Both the position numbers and the translations under genes were made by a program. Positions 1 to 8,660 of a stretch of 64,000 nt of DNA are shown in pieces. The DNA comes from CAYNEO01 sp964396245 (GTDB taxonomy: Bacteria > Zixibacteria > MSB-5A5 > GN15 > FEB-12), in the NCBI GenBank assembly GCA_964396245.1, contig CAYNEO010000010.1, positions 17,658-81,657 on the forward strand, written 5' to 3'. Positions within the stretch are counted from its first letter, which is position 1. Every line of letters begins with the position of its first letter. Under the pieces are notes generated by a model that was not told the DNA's origin, ran no database searches, and worked only from the letters and a program-made list of their open reading frames with translations.

Positions 1-2
1 CT

Positions 3-1205
3 ACTCGCGATCTGCTTCGCTATCCAATGAGAGAATATCACTTCAATATTCCCGTTCGACTCGATGACGGCACGGTGAAAGTATTCCGGGGTTTCAGGTG
101 TCAGCACAACGATGCCCGGGGTCCGTGCAAGGGCGGCATCCGTTTTCACCCGCAGGAAACGGTAGATACGGTGAGGGCGCTGTCCATGTGGATGACCTGG
201 AAATGCGCGGTCGTGGATATCCCGCTCGGCGGCGGAAAGGGCGGCGTTATTTGTGACCCCCACAATCTCAGCGCCCGCGAACAGGAAGCGATCTGTCGGG
301 GCTGGGTGCGGCAGTTGTCCAAGAATGTCGGTCCGCTCTCCGATGTGCCGGCGCCGGATGTTATGACCAGCGCGCAACATATGCTGTGGATGCTCGACGA
401 ATTCGAGACTATCCACGGCGCCAAGTACCCCGGTTTTATCACCGGTAAGCCGGTGGGCATGGGCGGGTCTCTCGGACGTACTGAAGCCACCGGCTTCGGC
501 GTCATCTACACTGTTCGGGAAGCGCTCAGCCAGATGGGGGTGAGGCCCGAAGACACCGTGGCCAGCGTCCAGGGTTTCGGCAATGTGGCACAATACGCTA
601 TCCGTCTCTATTCCGAGCTTGGAGGCACCGTCGTATGCGTTTCTTGCTGGGACCAGACGGACCAGCAAGCCTACTCGTTCAAGAAGGCGGATGGAATCGA
701 TCTTGACGCGCTGCTGGCCATCACGGACCGTTTCGGTGGGATTGACAAGGGCAAGGCTCGTGATATGGGTTACGAAATCCTGCCGGGCGACGCGTGGATC
801 GAGCAGGAGGTGGACATTTTGATACCTGCGGCTCTGGAGAATCAGGTCAACGCGGAAACTGCCGCGAAGATGAGTCCCCGTGTGAAAATCATCGCCGAGG
901 GCGCTAACGGACCGACCACTCCCGAGGCCGACAACCTCATCCAGGAGCGCAAGATATTCCTCATTCCCGATTTCCTTGCCAACGCCGGCGGCGTCACCTG
1001 CAGCTATTTCGAGCAGGTACAGAGCAATATGAACTACTACTGGGAAAAAGAAGAAGTCATCCGGCGGCTGGATCTCAAAATGACGGCGGCTTTCGGCGCT
1101 GTCAGCGATCTGGCGCACAAGCAGAACCTGTTTATGCGCGATGCCGCCTACGTTATCGCCGTCGGAAGAGTTGCCGAAGCCTGCCGTGAGCGGGGGTGGG
1201 TGTAG
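3..1205 (+). CDS. gdhA: Glutamate dehydrogenase (Glu/Leu/Phe/Val family), 5' truncated by window edge
   Basis: This is a catabolic or anabolic glutamate dehydrogenase that interconverts glutamate with 2-oxoglutarate and ammonia, using NAD(P). The reading frame is already open at base 3 and reads TRDLLRYPMREYHFNIPV, which is family sequence. The ATG at 27 is therefore internal and the true start lies before the window. Visible family blocks are the substrate-binding GPCKGGIRFHP region, the Gly-rich PLGGGKGGV loop, the catalytic-site stretch DVPAPDVMTS, and a Rossmann NAD-binding segment (SVQGFGNVAQYA). The C-terminal block IPDFLANAGGVTCSYFEQVQ is typical of the hexameric enzymes of about 415-430 residues. 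About 400 residues are present, so only a short N-terminus is missing. The gene ends in a good hairpin terminator and is not co-transcribed with the next gene. Confidence 0.95.
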   Translation, partial: TRDLLRYPMREYHFNIPVRLDDGTVKVFRGFRCQHNDARGPCKGGIRFHPQETVDTVRALSMWMTWKCAVVDIPLGGGKGGVICDPHNLSAREQEAICRGWVRQLSKNVGPLSDVPAPDVMTSAQHMLWMLDEFETIHGAKYPGFITGKPVGMGGSLGRTEATGFGVIYTVREALSQMGVRPEDTVASVQGFGNVAQYAIRLYSELGGTVVCVSCWDQTDQQAYSFKKADGIDLDALLAITDRFGGIDKGKARDMGYEILPGDAWIEQEVDILIPAALENQVNAETAAKMSPRVKIIAEGANGPTTPEADNLIQERKIFLIPDFLANAGGVTCSYFEQVQSNMNYYWEKEEVIRRLDLKMTAAFGAVSDLAHKQNLFMRDAAYVIAVGRVAEACRERGWV

Positions 1206-1247
1206 CCTTTGTTTCTCCGGCACTGAATCCCGGAATGACCAATCTGA

Positions 1248-1280
1248 CCGCTGTCGTGATCGTGTCACGGCAGCGGTTTT
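1248..1280 (+). terminator. Rho-independent terminator after glutamate dehydrogenase
   Basis: A 12-base arm CCGCTGTCGTGA (1248-1259) pairs with TCACGGCAGCGG (1265-1276) with one U-G wobble and a 5-base loop. It is followed directly by TTTT (1277-1280). It lies 43 bases past the gdhA stop codon. Confidence 0.8.
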
Positions 1281-1378
1281 CATATTCGTGCTTGTGAGAA
1301 GAGCGTCCGAAAGTGTATACTATTGGTGCCCGATACTAAATGCAGATACCGGCCCGCAGGGCCGCGGAGTTAGCCCTT

Positions 1379-4300
1379 ATGGCGGATAAGAAGAAAACGA
1401 TAGACAAACTTCTCGAATCGCTTCACGAGCGATCGAAAGAACTGAACTGCCTCTTTGAAGTGGAAGAGATACTCAGTGAATACGATGCCCCGCTCGAGGA
1501 CGTCTGTCCACGAATTATCAGCGCCATTCCGCCGGGTATGCAGTACTCCGATGTCTGCGTGGCAAAAATTGTCATCGAGAACAGGAAGTGGACTTCGGAC
1601 AATTTCACTGAGACAGCCTGGCGGTACAGAGCCGATATCGTGATACAGGAGCTCGTCATCGGTACGGCCGAAGTTTACTATACCGAAAGCCGACCTCAGG
1701 CCGACCACGGGCCGTTTCTCGATGAAGAAGCTAAGCTTATCCGCATGATTGCCGAGCGCATGGGTCATTTCATCATGCACAAGAAAATGCGCAAGATTGT
1801 GCAGCAGCTTGATTCCTCCCGTCCCATCGTGAGTCGCCGTCGCGACGGCTGCGAGTGGAAGACCATCATGGATCTGCTCCAGAAAACGGACCACGAACTG
1901 TACATGAGCATTTCGCGCAAAATGCTCAATCACCTCTGTTGGAGCGGTATCGGGGACGCCGAAGAACTCATGCAGTCGTTCGGTTCAGAACAGACCGCTG
2001 TGGAGGAGGAACTGGACGAGCACTGGAATCAGCCGCATCAGCGCCGGGCGCTGGGACTGTCCGCCGATTTCAGCGCGGCAGTCTTCAAGATTGCCGACAA
2101 CAATTTCCCGGACGAGCAAATACTGGCGCTTATCCAGAAATGGATTCAGGAAGATAAATTGAGCTTTCTCGTGCAGGTGGTGAATCGGAATCTGTCCCTG
2201 GCAGAGGTTGCCGACGCCATTCGACGGTACCATCACCTGATGCAGGAAGAGAAACAACTGCCGTCGCCCGGCAAGAAGGGCGTGCTCGTTTCACTGATTC
2301 GCCGTTTCCTGTCCGACCAGTTGTCTTACGTGAATATCGCCAAGAACTATATCAAGGTCGAAGACTTCTATCACTTGCTTCAGAAGGTGATATTCAGCAC
2401 CGAAAGTCACGGCAAGCTGGGCGGCAAGAGCGCCGGTCTATACCTCGCAGCACAGATTCTGAAAAAAGCGGCCGCGGACCACAAAATTCTCAGCAGCGTG
2501 AAGGTTCCGAAGACCTGGCATATCACGTCCGATGTACTTCTGCATTTCATGCACTACAACAACTTCGATGAAGTGGTCGAGCAGAAATACAAAGAGATCA
2601 ACCAGGTGCGACTGGAATATCCTCACATCGTACAGACCTTCAAAAGTGCCTTATTCCCGACAGACATTATTAAGGGCCTCTCCGTTGCGCTGGATGATTT
2701 CGAGGACGGGCCGTTGATTGTCAGGAGCTCGAGTCTTCTTGAAGATCGCATGGGTGCTGCCTTTTCGGGCAAATACAAGAGCCTGTTTCTCGCCAACCAG
2801 GGGAGCAAACAGAAACGCCTGGATGCCCTCATGGATGCCATCGCCGAGGTGTACGCGTCAACCTTCAGTCCCGACCCGATCGAATACCGTGCGGAGCGGG
2901 GACTGATCGATTTCGGCGAGGAGATGGGGATAATGATCCAGGAAGTCGTCGGCACACGCATCGGGAAATACTTCTTACCGTCATATGCCGGCGTGGCGTT
3001 TAGCCATAATGAATTTCGGTGGTCCCCGCGTATAAGGCGCACCGACGGACTCGTGCGACTGGTGCCGGGGCTGGGAACCCGCGCCGTCGATCGACTGAGC
3101 AGCGATTATCCCGTGCTGATTGCGCCGGGACAACCCGGCCTGCAAGTGAATGTGTCGCCGGATGAGGTTGTCAGGTATTCGCCGAAAGAGATCGACGTGA
3201 TCAATTTGGAAACCAACAATTTCGAGACGAAAGAGATCAGCGAGTTTCTGAAAGAGGTCGGTTATGAAGTACCCGGAATAACGGACATGATCTCCATATT
3301 CCGTGATAATCACCTGAGCCGTCCAATGGGAATGAATGTCGATTTCGATACCGATGACCTGATCGTCACTTTTGATGGCCTCATATCGAAAACACCGTTC
3401 GTCAGGCAGATGAAGACAATGCTCGATCTTCTGGAAAATACGATCGGCCTGCCGGTAGATGTGGAATTTGCTTCCGATGGTCGGGATTTCTACCTGTTGC
3501 AGTGTCGCCCCCAGAGTTATGCGCCTGAAAGCATGCCGGCGCCGATACCGAAAAATCTCCCCGCCGACCAGATTGTTTTTACTGCCAACCGACATGTTTC
3601 TAATGGCCGCGTGCCCGATATCACGCACGTGGTTTATGTCGATCCCGGCAAATACAGCGAACTGGCCAACCGCGCCGATCTCATTGCCGTGGGAAGGGCC
3701 GTAAGCCAGCTAAACAAGTTATTGCCGAAACGGCAGTTCATTCTGATGGGGCCGGGTCGGTGGGGAAGTCGCGGCGACATAAAACTTGGCGTCAATGTCA
3801 CTTATTCGGACATCAATAACACCGCCATTTTGGTTGAGATAGCGAGGAAGAAAGGCAATTATGTCCCGGACCTTTCCTTCGGAACGCATTTCTTCCAGGA
3901 TCTGGTGGAATCCAATATCAGGTATCTGCCGCTCTATCCCGATGATGATGGTGTCCTGTTCAATGAGAAATTCTTTGAACAATCCCGTAATATCCTTCCC
4001 GAGGTTCTGCCGGAGTACGCACCCCTGGCCGACACGGTACGGCTGATCGATGTTCAGGGGGCGACCGGAGGAAAGGTTCTCAGGATCCTGATGAACGCTG
4101 ACCTCGAGCGGGCCGTTGGTTTGTTGGTCAAGCCGTTCTCCGATGTCGGCGGACCCGCCATCACGTTCGACGCTACGGCCGAACGCCGCCCCGTTGAAGA
4201 CAGGGCCTTCGACAAACCGGACGCCGCTGTAAAGTCACCCGAATCGCACTGGAAATGGCGACTGCAGATGGCCGAGCGCATGGCCGCGGATTTGGTGCCG

Positions 4301-4624
4301 GAGAGGTTCGGAGTCGTGGCGTTTTATGTATTCGGGAGCACTAAGAATTCGACGGCAGGGCCGAAAAGTAATATCGACGTCCTCATTCACTTCCACGGTA
4401 CGGATGAACAGCTGGAGCGGCTCAACCTCTGGCTCGAGGGCTGGAATCTGGCGCTATCCGAAATCAACTTCATTCAAACCGGCTACCGCGTTGAGAAGCT
4501 GTTGAACGTTCATATCGTGAGTGATGAGGATGTAAAGCGCAAATCCGGATTTGCGGCGAAGATCGGTGCGGCAACTGACCCTGCTCGGCCGCTGCCGATG
4601 AATCGTCGGCCCAGAGACAAGTAA
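1379..4624 (+). CDS. PEP/pyruvate-binding (PPDK N-domain-like) protein with N-terminal GAF-like region and C-terminal nucleotidyltransferase-like domain
   Basis: This is a 1081-residue multidomain protein of uncertain function. Residues ~1-150 look like a GAF-type sensor module (ELNCLFEVEEILSEYD... DEEAKLIRMIAERMGHFI). Residues ~345-710 match the ATP-grasp-like nucleotide domain of PEP synthase/pyruvate phosphate dikinase: LGGKSAG (~345), PLIVRSSSLLEDRMGAAFSG (~444) and YLLQCRP (~706). I see no swivelling phosphohistidine domain or C-terminal PEP-binding barrel, so it is not a complete PEP synthase. Near residue 985, FGSTKNSTAGPKSNIDVLI resembles the GS...DxD motif of Pol-beta-type nucleotidyltransferases, but the first Asp is Asn. 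The start is set at ATG 1379 because GGAG lies 9 bases upstream; an in-frame ATG at 1340 has no ribosome-binding site. It stands alone between a terminator and a convergent gene. Confidence 0.75.
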   Translation: MADKKKTIDKLLESLHERSKELNCLFEVEEILSEYDAPLEDVCPRIISAIPPGMQYSDVCVAKIVIENRKWTSDNFTETAWRYRADIVIQELVIGTAEVYYTESRPQADHGPFLDEEAKLIRMIAERMGHFIMHKKMRKIVQQLDSSRPIVSRRRDGCEWKTIMDLLQKTDHELYMSISRKMLNHLCWSGIGDAEELMQSFGSEQTAVEEELDEHWNQPHQRRALGLSADFSAAVFKIADNNFPDEQILALIQKWIQEDKLSFLVQVVNRNLSLAEVADAIRRYHHLMQEEKQLPSPGKKGVLVSLIRRFLSDQLSYVNIAKNYIKVEDFYHLLQKVIFSTESHGKLGGKSAGLYLAAQILKKAAADHKILSSVKVPKTWHITSDVLLHFMHYNNFDEVVEQKYKEINQVRLEYPHIVQTFKSALFPTDIIKGLSVALDDFEDGPLIVRSSSLLEDRMGAAFSGKYKSLFLANQGSKQKRLDALMDAIAEVYASTFSPDPIEYRAERGLIDFGEEMGIMIQEVVGTRIGKYFLPSYAGVAFSHNEFRWSPRIRRTDGLVRLVPGLGTRAVDRLSSDYPVLIAPGQPGLQVNVSPDEVVRYSPKEIDVINLETNNFETKEISEFLKEVGYEVPGITDMISIFRDNHLSRPMGMNVDFDTDDLIVTFDGLISKTPFVRQMKTMLDLLENTIGLPVDVEFASDGRDFYLLQCRPQSYAPESMPAPIPKNLPADQIVFTANRHVSNGRVPDITHVVYVDPGKYSELANRADLIAVGRAVSQLNKLLPKRQFILMGPGRWGSRGDIKLGVNVTYSDINNTAILVEIARKKGNYVPDLSFGTHFFQDLVESNIRYLPLYPDDDGVLFNEKFFEQSRNILPEVLPEYAPLADTVRLIDVQGATGGKVLRILMNADLERAVGLLVKPFSDVGGPAITFDATAERRPVEDRAFDKPDAAVKSPESHWKWRLQMAERMAADLVPERFGVVAFYVFGSTKNSTAGPKSNIDVLIHFHGTDEQLERLNLWLEGWNLALSEINFIQTGYRVEKLLNVHIVSDEDVKRKSGFAAKIGAATDPARPLPMNRRPRDK

Positions 4625-4628
4625 TCAT

Positions 4629-6122
4629 CTACGTTTCGTCTGTATACAGACCTCGTTTAGCCCGCCGTGCCAGTTTGACCAGTTCCCAGTAAGGGGGACG
4701 GTATCCCTTCGCGTTTCGAAATTCATCGGCTAGTCGCAAAGTCTGCGCCTTGATGGCCCGGTGTCGTGCCGAAAACCACTCGCTCCGTAGTGCGGCCGTG
4801 GCGCTCATGCCTTCGGGAACGGGGCCCACGCCTCCCATCATGTTGAGAACGACACTGTACGCTTTCGCCATACGCGCCAATGGCAGCTTGTAAGAATCGT
4901 ATTTCAATTGATCGCCCGCCTCCGCACCTTCGAGCATGACGTCAATCACGGCATTGTCCACGTGATCGTTGAAAAGTGTCTCAGGGTCGCGCCATTCGGC
5001 CACGACTCGCAATTGCGGGTCATATTCGAGATCAGAGGGTTCCTGTGTTTCGAAGTGAGTGACACCGAACGCAGCAAGCCAGGACCTGAGCCCGGCCGAG
5101 GATATGTGGGACACTCCCATCCACAGATGGATTCCAAGCTTCTCGTAAGGCGCCGAAGCTACTTCCGAGCAAAATAGCTCCGAGTGGTCAGTGTAATCCA
5201 TCTCAAAATCATACGGTGTTCGCTCAAGTCGGGCCCGGGAGAGCGCCATCTGGGCCGCCTCATGTGGTAATATCGGATCCTCAATCAGCGGCGGCAGATT
5301 GCTTCGCAGCCGGAGAACCATGACGCGAAGCTTCTTGTCCTTCAAATAATCGTCTACCGAAGCAATCTTTACCCCGAATTCGATATGCGATTCGATAATG
5401 GAAATGTTGCCGCTTTGTTCATCCACGTGTACCAGCGCCGCGTGTGAAAAATTACCCGGGAAATCATTCCCTCTGGCTATCAGGGCTGATGTCGGGGCGC
5501 CTCCGCGAGACACTAACAGGTCTCCGCTGTGAATGGTCACGTCAAGCAGGGTTGCTGATGGACACGAAGAAAGCTCATTGTCGCCGGCGACCAGACCAGG
5601 GACGAAGCTGTCAGGGGACTGCAGCATTATTTCTTCAACAGCGATTCGGCCACCATATAGAAGTCGATAGATGGTTGTCCGGGCATCCACTGAATTTATA
5701 TTCCACTCGATAGACTGTTCTTTCACCAATCGTCGGAGGCGCGTGTACATGCCGATGTAATCTTCGAGTTTGTCAGGGTTAGCACCAATAAGTGGGGCGG
5801 TCTCGAAGAGCGCCGTTTCCAGTGCGCTGTATATCGGGTTATCCGGCGCGTATTCTCCACTCTCAAGCGAATCCAGTAGTGTGTTGGCACCGCTGAGTTT
5901 CCGATTGATCGTCCGCTCAAGCGAATCCGGCAGGATATCTTTAGCCTCGACAAAACGGGTCTCGAGCGCTGACCAGTACTCATCCTGATTCCAGGCGAAC
6001 GGCCTCTTGTTTCCCGGTCTTTGCGGCATGGGCCCTGACGATGGAATCATCAGCACAAAGTAAAGCAGCACCAACCCGAGAAAGGTCCCGAGGACGGCGT
6101 ATCTTGTCTTTCCAGAATTCAA
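4629..6122 (-). CDS. Membrane-anchored YiiX/YebB-like NlpC/P60 (permuted papain-fold) hydrolase
   Basis: This 497-residue protein probably has a cell-envelope cysteine hydrolase role. A single N-terminal hydrophobic segment (~8-28) anchors it and places the rest outside the inner membrane. The C-terminal half has the permuted NlpC/P60 pattern of YiiX-like proteins: GDLLVSRGG opening the domain, a conserved His in NFSHAALV, and a Cys in LFCSEVASAPYEKLG that would be the nucleophile. The substrate is unknown; known relatives act on peptidoglycan stem peptides or lipids. The start is TTG, overlapping the ettA stop as TTGA, so translation is probably coupled to ettA. The N-terminal ~200 residues are unfamiliar. 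An alternative reading is an inactive binding protein, since I cannot confirm the third catalytic residue. Confidence 0.7.
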   Translation of the reverse strand: MNSGKTRYAVLGTFLGLVLLYFVLMIPSSGPMPQRPGNKRPFAWNQDEYWSALETRFVEAKDILPDSLERTINRKLSGANTLLDSLESGEYAPDNPIYSALETALFETAPLIGANPDKLEDYIGMYTRLRRLVKEQSIEWNINSVDARTTIYRLLYGGRIAVEEIMLQSPDSFVPGLVAGDNELSSCPSATLLDVTIHSGDLLVSRGGAPTSALIARGNDFPGNFSHAALVHVDEQSGNISIIESHIEFGVKIASVDDYLKDKKLRVMVLRLRSNLPPLIEDPILPHEAAQMALSRARLERTPYDFEMDYTDHSELFCSEVASAPYEKLGIHLWMGVSHISSAGLRSWLAAFGVTHFETQEPSDLEYDPQLRVVAEWRDPETLFNDHVDNAVIDVMLEGAEAGDQLKYDSYKLPLARMAKAYSVVLNMMGGVGPVPEGMSATAALRSEWFSARHRAIKAQTLRLADEFRNAKGYRPPYWELVKLARRAKRGLYTDET

Positions 6123-7798
6123 TTCTTCACCAGTTTGTGATAGCGGTTCCGCCTATTCTCAAACATGTCGCCGCCGATTTCCTTCCGGCGAAACTCCTCG
6201 TACTCCTCGTAATTGCCGGTGAACCATCGGACAGCGCCGTTGCCTTCGAACACCAGCAAGTGCGTGCAGATCCTGTTGAGGAAAAATCGGTCGTGGCTAA
6301 CTACGAGTGCACAACCGGGAAAGGCCAGTATCGCTTCTTCCAGCATGCGCAAGGTGTTGACATCGAGATCATTGGTCGGCTCATCCAGCAACAACAGGTT
6401 GCCGCCTATTTTCAGGATTTTCGCCAGATGGCAGCGGTTTCGCTCGCCGCCGCTGAGGTCTCTCACCGCTTTTTGTTGATCCGCACCCTTGAATCCGAAC
6501 CGGGCCAGATACTGGCGAATTGGCACAGTCACTTTGCCGAGGGCGATTTCATCACTGCCTTCGCCGACTTCCTCCAGTAATCCATGATCTCCCCTCAGGG
6601 ATTCCTGGCTTTGATCCACATAGGCCAGCTTGACAGTCGAGCCTATGGTCAGTTGTCCCGAATCAGGTGTCTCCTGTCCCATGATCATCCTGAGCAGAGT
6701 GGTCTTGCCGGTACCGTTCGGTCCCACGAGCCCGACTATCGCTGCGCGCGGTACGCTAAATGACAGGTTGGAGAAGAGAATGTTGTCGCCGTATGCTTTC
6801 GAAACGCCGTCAAACTCTGCAACCTGATCACCAAGATCGGGCCCCGGCGCAATCTGTATGATAGAACGATCATCGCGCGCTGCCGCCAATTCCTTCGCCA
6901 CTAACTGTTCATAATTGGCAATTCTTGCGCGGGCGAGGGCATGCCGGTCCTTGTTGCTCATTCGAATCCAGTCCAGCTCGCGAGAGAGGGCTCGTCGCCT
7001 GGGGGTTTCCTGCTTCTCCTCCGCGACCAATCGAGCCAGTTTCTGCTCCAGCCACGATGTATAGTTGCCCTCGTATGGTATTCCGTAACCGCCTTCGAGT
7101 TCGAGAATCCACTTCGTGATATTATCGAGAAAATATCGATCGTGGGTGACAATAATAACTGTCCCGGGGTAATCGCGCAGCTGCGCCTCGAGCCAGTCAA
7201 TCGTTTCGGCGTCAAGGTGGTTGGTCGGCTCATCGAGCAGGAGCAAATCCGGTCGTTCCAGAAGCGCCTTGCAGAGTGCGACCCGACGTCTTTCGCCGCC
7301 TGAAAGTGTGCTCACGAGGCGATCATCCTCGGGCAGACAGAGTGCATCGGCCGCCTGCTTGAGTCGATGGTCCAGGTTCCAGCCGTCGGCGCTGTCCAGT
7401 TCATCCTGTAATTCGCCCATGCGGTCCATCGCTGCCTGCATTTCGTCGTCGGACATCGGTTCGGCCATTCGAGCACTTATCTCGTCAAATTCGGTCAGCT
7501 TGGAGGTTATTTCGCTGAAAGCGGTCTCCAGCGTCTGGCGGACAGTCAGCGAGTTGTCCAGTTCCGGGTCCTGCTGCACAACCCCGGCACGATACCCCGG
7601 TGTGATAAATGCCTGACCATCGAACTCCGGATCGAGGCCCCCCATAATCCGCAGGACGGTCGACTTTCCCGATCCATTTTCACCGACAATGCCGATCTTT
7701 GCCCCGGGGAAGAAACAGAGGTTGATATTCCTGAGGACCTGTTTCTGATCATAGAACTTGTTCAGGCCAAGCATGGTGAAGATGTACTTTTCGGCCAT
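6119..7798 (-). CDS. ettA: Energy-dependent translational throttle protein EttA (ABC-F ATPase)
   Basis: This soluble ABC-F protein binds the ribosomal E site and gates entry into elongation according to ATP/ADP level. It has two ABC cassettes without membrane segments. The first has Walker A GENGSGKST, signature LSGGERRRVAL and LLLLDEPTNHLD. The second has GPNGTGKTT, LSGGERNRCHL and LLLLDEPTNDLD. The opening EKYIFTMLGLNKFYDQKQVL and the Arg-rich linker between cassettes are characteristic of EttA rather than Uup or YbiT. The length of 559 residues matches the family (about 555). The start is ATG 7798, with GGAGAG 8 bases upstream; a GTG three codons earlier lies too close to that site. The next gene overlaps its stop codon. 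Confidence 0.95.
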   Translation of the reverse strand: MAEKYIFTMLGLNKFYDQKQVLRNINLCFFPGAKIGIVGENGSGKSTVLRIMGGLDPEFDGQAFITPGYRAGVVQQDPELDNSLTVRQTLETAFSEITSKLTEFDEISARMAEPMSDDEMQAAMDRMGELQDELDSADGWNLDHRLKQAADALCLPEDDRLVSTLSGGERRRVALCKALLERPDLLLLDEPTNHLDAETIDWLEAQLRDYPGTVIIVTHDRYFLDNITKWILELEGGYGIPYEGNYTSWLEQKLARLVAEEKQETPRRRALSRELDWIRMSNKDRHALARARIANYEQLVAKELAAARDDRSIIQIAPGPDLGDQVAEFDGVSKAYGDNILFSNLSFSVPRAAIVGLVGPNGTGKTTLLRMIMGQETPDSGQLTIGSTVKLAYVDQSQESLRGDHGLLEEVGEGSDEIALGKVTVPIRQYLARFGFKGADQQKAVRDLSGGERNRCHLAKILKIGGNLLLLDEPTNDLDVNTLRMLEEAILAFPGCALVVSHDRFFLNRICTHLLVFEGNGAVRWFTGNYEEYEEFRRKEIGGDMFENRRNRYHKLVKN

Positions 7799-7918
7799 GA
7801 GAAACACTCTCCGGAGTTACACGGTGGTTGCCCGGTCAATTGCCGGAATGATAATGGATACAAACAGCAGGAGCAACAGGGAAGGTGACGGATCGAATTG
7901 ATTCGACCGGTTTAGCGT

Positions 7919-8620
7919 TTACTTTCCGAAGGGACGCGCAAAGTGGAAAATGAACCCTGCCATAAACGCCAGCGAGTGATTGTAGGCGTTGAGGTCCCGG
8001 CTTGAGCCATCTACCGAGATGAAGCCCCTGGTGTAGCGCAATTCTGTCACTATTTGGCCGGTCCCGAACAGGAAGTTGACGCCGGCTCCCACAACAAACC
8101 CGAAGTCTGTTTTCGAAACGTTCTGGTCTATCGGGGTTTCCAGGGTTAGCCGATCGTTGCTAAAGACCACTTTGCCCGTTTGCCTGAAAGCCAGCACCGG
8201 CCCGCCGAAAACATTGGGTGTGATACCGAGCGGCGAGGGAAAGTGAAATTTGACCAGAACCGGGATTTCCATGTATGTCAACTGGGTCTTGACGGTGCCG
8301 TCGTAGGTGGTATCCGGGTCCGGTACGGTGTCGGTATAAGTGCCGTCTCCCTTGACGCCCTTGATTGAATACAGCAACTCGGGTTCGATCGTCAACGACT
8401 CCTTGATCCTGAACCTGAGAAACATGCCGCCCACGAAACCGAATTTCGGACCGACATCACCTGCGAGCCGGTTGACATCCTTGCCGTAGAGGTCTGACAA
8501 CCCATAGCCTGCCTTGAAACCGATACCGGGCCGGGAGTATAACTGCCCCCGGGCAGAGTCAGGGCAAAACGAAATAATAATGATGAGACAGGACAAAAGA
8601 AGCAGAGATGATTTATTCAT
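7919..8620 (-). CDS. Outer-membrane beta-barrel protein (PorT-like), secreted
   Basis: This 233-residue protein has a clear Sec signal peptide (MNKSSLLLLSCLIIIISFC, cleaved near SARG-Q). The mature part is a run of alternating hydrophobic/polar strands with Gly and aromatic residues, as in small PorT/OmpW-type barrels: GIGFKAGYGLSDLYG, FGFVGGMFLRFRI, LTYMEIPVLVKFHF, FGFVVGAGVNFLFG. It ends in a strand with a terminal aromatic pattern (LAFMAGFIFHF). The specific role is unknown. The start at ATG 8620 is chosen because the signal peptide begins there; upstream in-frame codons overlap the end of treY. It lies 40 bases after treY on the same strand and could be the last gene of that transcript. 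Confidence 0.75.
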   Translation of the reverse strand: MNKSSLLLLSCLIIIISFCPDSARGQLYSRPGIGFKAGYGLSDLYGKDVNRLAGDVGPKFGFVGGMFLRFRIKESLTIEPELLYSIKGVKGDGTYTDTVPDPDTTYDGTVKTQLTYMEIPVLVKFHFPSPLGITPNVFGGPVLAFRQTGKVVFSNDRLTLETPIDQNVSKTDFGFVVGAGVNFLFGTGQIVTELRYTRGFISVDGSSRDLNAYNHSLAFMAGFIFHFARPFGK

Positions 8621-8660
8621 GAGCGATAATTCCCGCTTGCGTCGCCCTAATATAGTGCGG

